DNA from: an uncultured Marinosulfonomonas sp.
Lineage (GTDB): Bacteria > Pseudomonadota > Alphaproteobacteria > Rhodobacterales > Rhodobacteraceae
DNA length: 6,594 nucleotides
NCBI GenBank assembly: GCA_947311455.1
Contig: CAMZKY010000115.1
Location: 1 to 6,594, forward strand
Direction: 5' to 3'
The notes below the pieces were generated by a model. The model ran no database searches and was not told where the DNA came from. It saw only the letters and a program-made list of their open reading frames with translations. The position numbers and the translations under genes were made by a program. This document shows positions 1 through 4,803 of the stretch, in pieces (the first letter of the stretch is position 1; each line of letters starts with the position of its first letter).

Positions 1-57
1 AAAGTTGCTGCTGCCGCTGAAGCCGCTGCTGCACCTGCGGAAGACGCTGCAGAATAA
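1..57 (+). CDS. rpsP: 30S ribosomal protein S16, C-terminal end (partial)
   Basis: The window opens inside a reading frame that gives 18 residues and a TAA stop: Lys-Val followed by a tail made almost only of Ala, Glu and Pro. S16 itself is not visible because the conserved body lies upstream of the window. The call rests on two things. Alphaproteobacterial S16 proteins commonly carry an acidic Ala-rich C-terminal extension, and the downstream genes rimM, trmD and rplS are the classic companions of rpsP in the trmD operon. S16 is a 30S subunit assembly protein, and RimM downstream acts on the same subunit. The next gene starts 19 nt after this stop, so co-transcription is likely. An unrelated Ala-rich tail cannot be excluded from 18 residues alone. 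Confidence 0.72.
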   Translation, partial: KVAAAAEAAAAPAEDAAE

Positions 58-76
58 TCAAGGGAAGGCTGGATAA

Positions 77-706
77 GTGACTGAATTTACACAGACTTTC
101 CAGCAAGATTTTGACAAACTTTTACGATTGCGGCGCGACGTGCGCCGCTTTCGAACCGATCCCGTCGATGGGGGAATTATTGATCGTTGCCTTGCAACGT
201 TTAACCTTGCCCCATCGGTTGGATTGTCGGAGCCATGGCGTATTGTCAAAGTCCAAAGCGCTGCTGCAAGGCAGGCTGTTTTGGAAAACTTCGAAACCAC
301 AAATGCCGAGGCGATCAAAGGCTATTCTGGCGAAAAAGCCCAAATATATTCGACACTTAAGCTAAGCGGGATGCGCGACGCGCCTGTTCAGTTGGCGGTA
401 TTTTGCGACGAAGAAACCCCCAAAGGCGCTGGCCTTGGTGCACGCACAATGCCCGAAACACGCCGCTATTCTGTGGTGGCCGCAATCACTCAGTTCTGGC
501 TGTGCGCTCGCACAATCGGCCTTGGTGTCGGATGGGTTTCGATCCTTGATCCTGACAGTTTAACCAAGGAGTTAAACGTTCCTGAAAACTGGTCTTTGGT
601 CGCCTACCTTTGCGTTGGCTGGCCCGAAGATGTATTAACCACACCAGAGCTTGTAACCGCTGGATGGGAAACCAGAAGCGATATTTTGGAAACGCTGGAG
701 CGATAG
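77..706 (+). CDS. bluB: 5,6-dimethylbenzimidazole synthase BluB
   Basis: A 209-residue flavin-dependent enzyme of the nitroreductase fold. BluB cleaves reduced FMN with oxygen to make 5,6-dimethylbenzimidazole, the lower ligand of cobalamin, in the cytoplasm. Diagnostic stretches are RRDVRRF (residues 19-25), APSVGLSEPWR (45-55), MPETRRYSVVAAI (125-137) and GLGVGWVSI (148-156). Asp21 and Ser155 lie where the catalytic Asp and Ser of characterised BluB proteins are found (family knowledge; alignment by eye). The start is GTG, preceded by AAGGGAAGG at 60-68 with 8 nt spacing, and no better ATG lies near. The gene sits 19 nt after rpsP and 1 nt before rimM, so it appears to be read with the translation operon. 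No other cobalamin gene and no cobalamin riboswitch is visible here. A generic nitroreductase is less likely given the APSVGLS and GVGWVSI motifs. Confidence 0.93.
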   Translation: MTEFTQTFQQDFDKLLRLRRDVRRFRTDPVDGGIIDRCLATFNLAPSVGLSEPWRIVKVQSAAARQAVLENFETTNAEAIKGYSGEKAQIYSTLKLSGMRDAPVQLAVFCDEETPKGAGLGARTMPETRRYSVVAAITQFWLCARTIGLGVGWVSILDPDSLTKELNVPENWSLVAYLCVGWPEDVLTTPELVTAGWETRSDILETLER

Positions 707-707
707 A

Positions 708-1217
708 ATGTCAGATAAAATTTGTGTAGGCGCAATCAGCGGATCATTTGGGGTGAATGGTGAAATTCGTTTGAAAAGTTTTTGCGCTGATCCTGAAACA
801 ATTGCTGACTATTCGCCGCTAACCGATGAAAAAGACACAAGAAAATTTGTAATTTCACTATCAAAACCAGTTAAAAACGGCTTTGCTGCTAGCGTTGAAG
901 GCATCACCACAAAAGAACAAGCAGACGCCTTGCGTGGTGTCAGGTTGTTTGCCTCACGCGATCAACTGCCAACAATTTCGGATGACGAATTTTACCACGC
1001 CGACCTGATTGGCCTTACCGTGCTGGATGTTGGCGGCGCGGTTCTGGGTAAGGTGCATGCGGTGCAAAATCATGGCGCAAGTGATCTGCTGGAGATTATC
1101 CCGAACGGCTCAAGCGACACTGTGCTATTGCCGTTTACAAATGCTGTGGTTCCAACGGTTGATCTGGCAGGCATGCGTCTTATTGTTGATCCTCCCGAAG
1201 GTATATTTAACGAATGA
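708..1217 (+). CDS. rimM: 16S rRNA processing / 30S maturation factor RimM
   Basis: A 169-residue protein of normal RimM length. RimM binds S19 and the 16S rRNA 3' domain and helps mature the head of the 30S subunit. The N-terminal domain (about 1-85) begins with the family pattern VGAISGSFGVNGEIRLKSF (7-25). The C-terminal PRC-barrel domain (about 93-169) shows EFYHADLIGL (94-103), then NHGASDLLEI (121-130) and LPFTNAVVPTVD (141-152), all typical of RimM. The ATG lies 1 nt after the bluB stop, with GGAG at 697-700 (7 nt spacing) inside the end of bluB. Its own stop overlaps the next start as ATGA. Position between rpsP and trmD matches the conserved operon order once the inserted genes are discounted. 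The codons in residues 30-60 look richer in A/T than in flanking genes, but the family pattern is intact. Confidence 0.95.
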   Translation: MSDKICVGAISGSFGVNGEIRLKSFCADPETIADYSPLTDEKDTRKFVISLSKPVKNGFAASVEGITTKEQADALRGVRLFASRDQLPTISDDEFYHADLIGLTVLDVGGAVLGKVHAVQNHGASDLLEIIPNGSSDTVLLPFTNAVVPTVDLAGMRLIVDPPEGIFNE

Positions 1218-2008
1218 CACGGGTAATTGTGCATGCAGGGTTTCACAAAACAGGCACAAGCAGCCTACAAGATTTTCTGCATCAAAACAAAATGTTACTG
1301 GCTCCTTATCTGGACTACTACGGCAAAAAAGATTTTCTGGATGCAGGCGCGCAAGCACGGATGTACGCTCAACGCCCTTTTTATTGGAGGTTGCGCAAAT
1401 TCCGGAAGGCCTTCCGGAATTTCTTGAAATCGATACCAGACGCCGAAACGATCGTTATTTCTCGCGAAACATTTACCGGCGGCATGCCCGGACATCGTCG
1501 TTTTGATGGGCGCTTGCTAACCAGCTACCAAAAACCCGCACGAAAACTATTGCCAGTGATTGCCGACGAGTTGCGCTATAGATTTGGGCAAGATGTTGAT
1601 ATTACGTACTTTTTTACGTTGCGTGAAAAAGAAAGCTGGATTAAATCTGTGTATGGTCATTTACTGCGCTCGATCCGGTTAAAAGACAGTTTTGACGAAT
1701 TCCGACAACGGTTTCCAAACCTTCTTGGCCCCACCGAAGAAGCGCAAAAACTGGCACAGTTTCTTGCGCCTATTCCCGTTTCGATGTCCTATCTTGAGGA
1801 CTGGGCAAATCAGCCGGAAGGGCCAGCAGGGGCGATATTGGATTTATTGGATGTGCCGGATTCAATTCGGTTAAGTTTAACACCATCACCGCAAAGTAAC
1901 GTGGGGCAGCCAAAAAATCTGCGGGATGCTTTTCTGTCTCTGAATAAACAAAATTCTTCTAAACATGATCTTAAACATGCAAAAGAAGAATTGATCAAAA
2001 AGGCATAA
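1214..2008 (+). CDS. sulfotransferase-like P-loop protein
   Basis: A 264-residue protein. Residues 7-18 read HAGFHKTGTSSL, matching the 5'-phosphosulfate-binding loop (HxGxxKTGTSS) of PAPS-dependent sulfotransferases, with Lys12 the likely catalytic/binding lysine. A second pattern, YFFTLREKESWIKSVYGH (132-149), resembles the 3'-phosphate-binding segment, where an Arg (Arg137) and a Ser (Ser141 or Ser145) contact the nucleotide. Such enzymes transfer sulfate from PAPS to sugars, lipids or polysaccharide; the acceptor here cannot be told. No signal peptide or membrane segment is seen. The start overlaps the rimM stop by 4 nt (ATGA). The only nearby Shine-Dalgarno candidate, GAAGG at 1197-1201, is 12 nt away, so translation probably depends on coupling to rimM. 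This is not a usual member of the trmD operon, so it looks like an insertion. Codons 62-70 lie in a perfect 26-bp palindrome. Confidence 0.75.
   Translation: MTRVIVHAGFHKTGTSSLQDFLHQNKMLLAPYLDYYGKKDFLDAGAQARMYAQRPFYWRLRKFRKAFRNFLKSIPDAETIVISRETFTGGMPGHRRFDGRLLTSYQKPARKLLPVIADELRYRFGQDVDITYFFTLREKESWIKSVYGHLLRSIRLKDSFDEFRQRFPNLLGPTEEAQKLAQFLAPIPVSMSYLEDWANQPEGPAGAILDLLDVPDSIRLSLTPSPQSNVGQPKNLRDAFLSLNKQNSSKHDLKHAKEELIKKA
1397..1422. repeat. perfect 26-bp palindrome inside the sulfotransferase-like gene
   Basis: Bases 1397-1409 (AAATTCCGGAAGG) are the exact reverse complement of 1410-1422 (CCTTCCGGAATTT). It is built from nested short palindromes: TTCCGGAA at 1400-1407, AAGGCCTT at 1406-1413 and TTCCGGAA again at 1412-1419. 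In frame it encodes residues 62-70 (K-F-R-K-A-F-R-N-F), so it does not break the gene. The symmetry stops abruptly on both sides (C1396 and C1423 do not pair). Confidence 0.95.
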
Positions 2009-2012
2009 CGTA

Positions 2013-2462
2013 ATGGCAGAAAACCCCACTCCCACATTGGTGCCAGAATTGGGCTGCTCGGATGTGTTGGCCAGCCTCGCATTTTATAAACAGGTCTTAG
2101 GATTTTCTGTTCGGTATGATCGTCCAGACGAAGGGTTCTATTATCTTGAACGTCAAGGGGCTGTGATAATGATTGAGCAGTTGGATGGGAGCAGTTGGCT
2201 TGCCGCCCCTACTAGCCCTCCGCTGGGACGTGGAATGCATTTCGAAATTGGTACCGCCAACCTGCGAGAATTGTATAAAACTTGCAAAACCAATGACACC
2301 CCAATTTTCAAGAAGTGGGAGGAAGCGTGGTATCGTGTTGGTAAGCATTATCAGGGGCAAGCGCAGTTTATTGTAAGTGACCCAGACGGATATTTGCTTA
2401 GGTTCGTTGAAGATATTGGCAGATTGGAAACGCCTCCAAAAACCGCGAGGGTGGTTGGATGA
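2013..2462 (+). CDS. VOC-family protein, bleomycin-resistance/glyoxalase-like
   Basis: A 149-residue single vicinal-oxygen-chelate domain. The N-terminal pattern LVPELGCSDVLASLAFYKQVLGF (9-31), then YDRPDEGFYYLER (35-47), RGMHFEI (73-79), KWEEAWYRVG (101-110) and FIVSDPDGYLLRF (119-131) matches the bleomycin-resistance-protein branch of this superfamily. In that branch the fold is kept but metal ligands are often lost and the protein binds or sequesters a ligand. His76 and Glu133 are possible remnants of metal ligands. The real substrate cannot be told; drug resistance is only a family label. The ATG lies 4 nt after the preceding stop, with AAAGG ending at 2003 (9 nt spacing). The TGA stop overlaps the ATG of the following 20-codon ORF. 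It is one of the genes inserted between rimM and trmD. Confidence 0.88.
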   Translation: MAENPTPTLVPELGCSDVLASLAFYKQVLGFSVRYDRPDEGFYYLERQGAVIMIEQLDGSSWLAAPTSPPLGRGMHFEIGTANLRELYKTCKTNDTPIFKKWEEAWYRVGKHYQGQAQFIVSDPDGYLLRFVEDIGRLETPPKTARVVG

Positions 2463-2521
2463 CTGAACAGAAATGGAAAGATGATGACAAAGTTAGCAAG
2501 ATTAAGCTGGATCCACGATGA
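2459..2521 (+). CDS. possible 20-residue coupling ORF between the VOC gene and trmD
   Basis: This ORF starts with ATG overlapping the VOC stop (ATGA at 2459-2462) and ends with TGA overlapping the ATG of trmD (ATGA at 2518-2521). It therefore fills exactly the gap that would otherwise break translational coupling. A GAGG at 2447-2450 sits 8 nt before its ATG, a good Shine-Dalgarno position. The 20-residue product is strongly charged: seven Lys or Arg and five Asp or Glu in all, no Cys, and only a few hydrophobic residues. I do not recognise it. It could be a translated small protein, a leader whose only role is to deliver ribosomes to trmD, or an accident. No homology could be tested here. 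Confidence 0.45.
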   Translation: MTEQKWKDDDKVSKIKLDPR

Positions 2522-3348
2522 CAAAATTACAAAAATCTTACGGCCGTAAAACCATTTCTGCGACGTTAAAACCACGCGATTTAATGGGCGAAACACCCCG
2601 CCTAAAAGGGGCGTGGATGGCTAAGGTCGTGACGTTGTTTCCAAGCGCATTTCCCGGTGTGTTGGGTGAAAGCCTAACTGGCAAAGCCTTAAGCGAAGGT
2701 CTATGGCAACTGGAAACAATTGATTTGCGCCCCTTTGGTGAAGGTCGGCATAAGAATGTTGACAACACGCCTTCGGGCGGCGGCGCAGGCATGGTTTTAA
2801 GGGCCGATGTGGTGGGTATGGCCTTGTATCAAGCCCAGCGTGACACGCCAAATGATCGCGACAAGTGGCCTGTGGTCTATCTGTCGCCGCGCGGTAAGCC
2901 TCTGACTCAGGCGATGGCACAGCGATTCGCCAAGGCGGACGGAATAACCCTATTATGCGGCCGTTTTGAGGGTGTGGATGAGCGGGTTATTGAAGAATTT
3001 GCCATTGAAGAGGTTTCTTTGGGCGATTTTGTCCTTACTGGCGGTGAGATTGCGGCGCAGGCCTTGATTGATGCGACTGTCCGGCTTATACCGCGCGTGC
3101 TTGGGAACCATGAATCCACCGAGGAAGAATCCTTTTCCGATGGGCTTTTGGAGCATCCCCAATACACAAGGCCAACCGTTTGGGCGGATCGCGCGATACC
3201 GGAAATTCTTCTGTCCGGTCATCACGGGAAAATATCCGACTGGCGCAAGGCGATGGCTGAAAAGCTGACTAAGGAACGCCGACCCGATCTCTGGCGGGCT
3301 TATTGTGCAAAGCATGATAGGGACCCGAATGAAGACCAAGAGCAATAG
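2518..3348 (+). CDS. trmD: tRNA (guanine37-N1)-methyltransferase TrmD
   Basis: TrmD is a SPOUT-class enzyme that uses S-adenosylmethionine to make m1G37 in tRNAs, which prevents +1 frameshifting. The 276-residue product has the trefoil-knot cofactor region: YLSPRGKPLTQAM (121-133), LLCGRFEGVDERVIEEF (145-161) and SLGDFVLTGGEIAA (167-180). Arg189 and Asp208 (in SFSDGLLEHPQYTRP, 205-219) correspond by eye to the catalytic Arg and Asp of known TrmD. The RPFGEGRHKNVDNTPSGGGAGMV segment (71-93) is also typical. The IPGVLG motif reads IPRVLG here (Arg193). The first 33 residues have no counterpart in E. coli TrmD, which begins at the position of Met34. That internal ATG (2617) has AAAAGGGG upstream, so the start is uncertain. 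I keep 2518 because N-terminally extended TrmD is, from memory, usual in Rhodobacteraceae and the ATGA overlap supports it. Confidence 0.93.
   Translation: MTKLQKSYGRKTISATLKPRDLMGETPRLKGAWMAKVVTLFPSAFPGVLGESLTGKALSEGLWQLETIDLRPFGEGRHKNVDNTPSGGGAGMVLRADVVGMALYQAQRDTPNDRDKWPVVYLSPRGKPLTQAMAQRFAKADGITLLCGRFEGVDERVIEEFAIEEVSLGDFVLTGGEIAAQALIDATVRLIPRVLGNHESTEEESFSDGLLEHPQYTRPTVWADRAIPEILLSGHHGKISDWRKAMAEKLTKERRPDLWRAYCAKHDRDPNEDQEQ
2605..2619 (+). promoter_or_regulatory. alternative internal ribosome binding site and start for trmD
   Basis: AAAAGGGG ends at 2611 or so and is followed after 5 nt by ATG at 2617, in frame with trmD. Starting here would give a 243-residue TrmD beginning M-A-K-V-V-T-L-F-P, which aligns with the usual first residues of TrmD elsewhere. 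The site is a better match to the anti-Shine-Dalgarno sequence than the GGA before 2518. Confidence 0.4.
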
Positions 3349-3390
3349 GGACGCATCAAACACTTCGCGGAATAAACCGTGAGCATATTT

Positions 3391-3397
3391 AAAGGAG
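3391..3397 (+). promoter_or_regulatory. Shine-Dalgarno site fixing the rplS start
   Basis: AAAGGAG lies 8 nt before ATG 3406. It lies downstream of an upstream in-frame GTG at 3379, which has no comparable site. L19 proteins begin at the Met encoded at 3406, so this site decides the start. Confidence 0.85.
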
Positions 3398-3405
3398 CGT
3401 TTCAG

Positions 3406-3780
3406 ATGAACCTGATCGCACAATTGGAAGCTGAGCAAGTCGCTGCGCTTGGCAAAGACATTCCAGATTTCAAAGCGGGTGACACCATCCGCGTTGGCTA
3501 CAAAGTGACCGAGGGCACGCGCTCTCGTATTCAGAACTATGAGGGTGTTTGCATCTCTCGTAAAAACGGTGTCGGCATTGCCGGATCGTTCACAGTTCGT
3601 AAAATTTCATTTGGTGAAGGCGTGGAACGTGTGTTCCCTCTGCATTCCACAAACGTTGATAGCATCACAGTTATCCGTCGTGGCCGTGTGCGTCGCTCCA
3701 AACTTTACTACCTGCGTTCGCGCCGTGGTAAAGCTGCACGTATCGCCGAAGATACGACTTACAAACCCAAAAAATCTTAA
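3406..3780 (+). CDS. rplS: 50S ribosomal protein L19
   Basis: L19 lies at the 30S-50S interface and helps form inter-subunit bridges. The 124-residue product begins MNLIAQLEAEQ and carries the family core: DIPDFKAGDTIRVGYKV (about 19-35), RIQNYEGVCISRKN (42-55), SFTVRKISFGEGVERVFPLH (about 62-81), then VIRRGRVRRSKLYYLRSRRGKAARI in the basic C-terminal half. Length and motifs are normal for the family. An in-frame GTG at 3379 would add nine residues without family support; the strong AAAGGAG before 3406 argues for the ATG. The 57-nt gap after trmD is the longest between coding regions in this operon, and I see no convincing promoter in it. It is followed by rpmE 11 nt after the stop. Confidence 0.98.
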   Translation: MNLIAQLEAEQVAALGKDIPDFKAGDTIRVGYKVTEGTRSRIQNYEGVCISRKNGVGIAGSFTVRKISFGEGVERVFPLHSTNVDSITVIRRGRVRRSKLYYLRSRRGKAARIAEDTTYKPKKS

Positions 3781-3791
3781 GGAGCCGGGAC

Positions 3792-4013
3792 ATGAGAAAA
3801 GATATTCACCCCGATTACCACATGATCAACGTTAAAATGACAGACGGCACATTGGTTCCGATGATGTCAACATATGGTGCTGAAGGCGACACGCTAGCCC
3901 TAGAGATCGACCCATCCGCGCACCCTGCCTGGACTGGCGGGAACTCCCGCTTGATGGATACTGGCGGTCGTGTTTCCAAGTTTAAAAAGAAATACGAAGG
4001 TTTGGGCTTTTAG
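3792..4013 (+). CDS. rpmE: 50S ribosomal protein L31, cysteine-free form
   Basis: L31 bridges the 50S central protuberance and the 30S head. The 73-residue product shows KDIHPDYHMINVKMTDG (3-19), IDPSAHPAWTGG (39-50) and GGRVSKFKKKYEGLGF at the C-terminus. It contains no Cys at all, so the CxxC zinc site of zinc-binding L31 is absent. By the usual classification this is a zinc-independent (C-) form, which in many bacteria replaces the zinc form when zinc is scarce. Whether a zinc-binding paralogue exists elsewhere in this genome cannot be seen. AAGGAG (3779-3784) overlaps the rplS stop and lies 7 nt before the ATG. An intrinsic terminator follows 23 nt after the stop, so this is the last gene of the operon. 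Confidence 0.97.
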   Translation: MRKDIHPDYHMINVKMTDGTLVPMMSTYGAEGDTLALEIDPSAHPAWTGGNSRLMDTGGRVSKFKKKYEGLGF

Positions 4014-4036
4014 GCTTAACCCCGTTTCGATTATAC

Positions 4037-4068
4037 AAAACGCCGCGCTGGAAACAGGGCGGCGTTTT
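4037..4068 (+). terminator. intrinsic terminator of the rpsP-rpmE operon
   Basis: AAAACGCCGC (4037-4046) pairs perfectly with GCGGCGTTTT (4059-4068). Inside, after a G-G mismatch, CTG (4048-4050) pairs with CAG (4055-4057) around a GAAA tetraloop. The descending arm ends in TTTT and is followed by CGTTTGG. GC-rich stem, stable tetraloop and terminal T run fit a Rho-independent terminator; the A-rich 5' side suggests it may also work in reverse. Confidence 0.9.
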
Positions 4069-4086
4069 CGTTTGGGATACATTCTG

Positions 4087-4494
4087 ATGGCTCAGTTTAA
4101 TAAAATTACCGCCAAAGAAACGCTTGATTTGCGTCATCGTGTGTTGTGGCCAAACAAGGCAAAGCATCAGCTGATATTACCCGCAGATGGGCGGGGCTTG
4201 CATTATGGTGCGGTGCAAGATGATGCTATTGTGGCGGTGGCGTCTGTGTTTGTGGATCAGAGCGATTGCCGTTTACGCAAGTTTGCGATTGATCCCGATT
4301 TCCAGCGCCAAGGCATTGGATCAGCGATGATCAAACATATCCAAAATGATCTGATGGAATGCGGCTATAACACCCTCTGGTGTGATGCGCGGGAAACGGC
4401 GTTGCTGTTTTATCAATCTCTTGGATTTCAAATTACAGGTGCACGATTTATGAAATCGGATGTTGCCTATTTCAAAGCGACTCTTGCGCTTTAG
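4087..4494 (+). CDS. GNAT-family N-acetyltransferase
   Basis: A 135-residue single GNAT domain. Motif A is clear: LRKFAIDPDFQRQGIGSAMI (63-82) contains Q-x-x-G-x-G (73-78), the acetyl-CoA pyrophosphate-binding loop. Motif B follows as LWCDAR...ALLFYQSLGF (97-114), the usual strand-helix with FYxxxGF. Such enzymes acetylate small molecules, peptides or proteins; the acceptor is unknown. The reading frame is open upstream to 3970 inside rpmE, but that extension would run through the terminator and has no domain sequence, so ATG 4087 is preferred. A weak GGGA at 4074-4077 precedes it by 9 nt. Because the terminator ends 18 nt upstream, expression needs either read-through or a promoter that I could not identify. 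Confidence 0.85.
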   Translation: MAQFNKITAKETLDLRHRVLWPNKAKHQLILPADGRGLHYGAVQDDAIVAVASVFVDQSDCRLRKFAIDPDFQRQGIGSAMIKHIQNDLMECGYNTLWCDARETALLFYQSLGFQITGARFMKSDVAYFKATLAL

Positions 4495-4602
4495 CACCGC
4501 GTTCATTCATCCAAAAAGTTAACAGGCGTTTTTACCAGCAATACAAAAACACCGTTTAGGCGTGAATCAATTGGAAACCCAAGTTAATAAGGGTATTTCG
4601 CA

Positions 4603-4667
4603 AAAACCGCTGTATGGCAAGCGTATGGCAAGTGTATGGCAAGCGTATGGCTAATTTTCGCGGTTTT
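4603..4667. repeat. 8-bp inverted repeat framing the tandem repeats
   Basis: AAAACCGC (4603-4610) is the reverse complement of GCGGTTTT (4660-4667). The 49 nt between them consist of the tandem repeats plus a short T-rich stretch. The left arm ends one base before the first repeat unit. Confidence 0.75.
4612..4651. repeat. 11-bp tandem repeat, about 3.6 copies
   Basis: Units are GTATGGCAAGC (4612-4622), GTATGGCAAGT (4623-4633), GTATGGCAAGC (4634-4644) and the partial GTATGGC (4645-4651). Only one base differs among the three full units. The 11-bp period is close to one turn of B-DNA, so any protein binding each unit would sit on nearly the same face. The period is not a multiple of three, so the repeat is unlikely to be kept for a protein. 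Confidence 0.95.
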
Positions 4668-4675
4668 CTGAAATT

Positions 4676-4695
4676 AATCCACCGTACGGTGGGTT
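4676..4695 (+). promoter_or_regulatory. perfect 14-bp palindrome, operator or terminator candidate
   Basis: CCACCGTACGGTGG (4679-4692) is a perfect palindrome. As DNA it could bind a dimeric regulator. As RNA, CCACC and GGTGG can form a 5-bp stem with a GTAC loop, extended by a T-G wobble and two A-T pairs (4676-4678 with 4693-4695), followed by TTGTT. That is a weak terminator-like shape that could end transcription from the acetyltransferase gene. The sequence does not decide between the two. Confidence 0.5.
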
Positions 4696-4752
4696 TTGTT
4701 AACTATTCCTTAGCTGTAAATGAAGCGGCCCTCGCATGTGTTTTTGGCAGGC

Positions 4753-4803
4753 GGCGAAAGATAAGGGCGAAATCGGCGAAAATCATAAGCAGACATTTTC
4801 GCC
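4753..4803. repeat. GGCGAAA direct and inverted repeat cluster
   Basis: GGCGAAA occurs at 4753-4759, 4766-4772 and 4775-4781, and its reverse complement TTTCGCC at 4797-4803. The last direct copy and the inverted copy extend to a perfect 9-bp inverted repeat, GGCGAAAAT (4775-4783) with ATTTTCGCC (4795-4803), around an 11-nt spacer. The cluster ends 94 bp before the mipZ start. Confidence 0.8.

Noticed and set aside
1009..1506. 165-codon plus-strand frame
   Set aside because: It crosses the rimM/sulfotransferase junction out of frame with both, and both of those have clear family motifs.
2489..2581. Similarity between the mini-ORF C-terminus and the TrmD N-terminus (K, S, L, P-R in similar order)
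   Set aside because: Only a few matching residues in a lysine-rich sequence and no DNA-level repeat; probably coincidence.
3379..3405. GTG start extending L19 by nine residues
   Set aside because: There is no Shine-Dalgarno site for it, the strong AAAGGAG lies downstream of it, and L19 family proteins begin at the Met encoded at 3406.
2953..3438. 161-codon minus-strand frame
   Set aside because: It is antisense to the conserved core of trmD and the start of rplS, with no family motif; a shadow of real coding sequence.
3970..4086. Upstream extension of the acetyltransferase reading frame
   Set aside because: It would start inside rpmE and read through the terminator; no GNAT sequence is encoded there.
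4525..4553. Hairpin GGCGTTTTT / AAAAACACC after the acetyltransferase gene
   Set aside because: Mostly A-T pairs with a C-A mismatch and no T run after it; not a credible terminator.
4612..4651. CRISPR array
   Set aside because: The units are 11 bp and directly adjacent with no unique spacers, so this is a simple tandem repeat.
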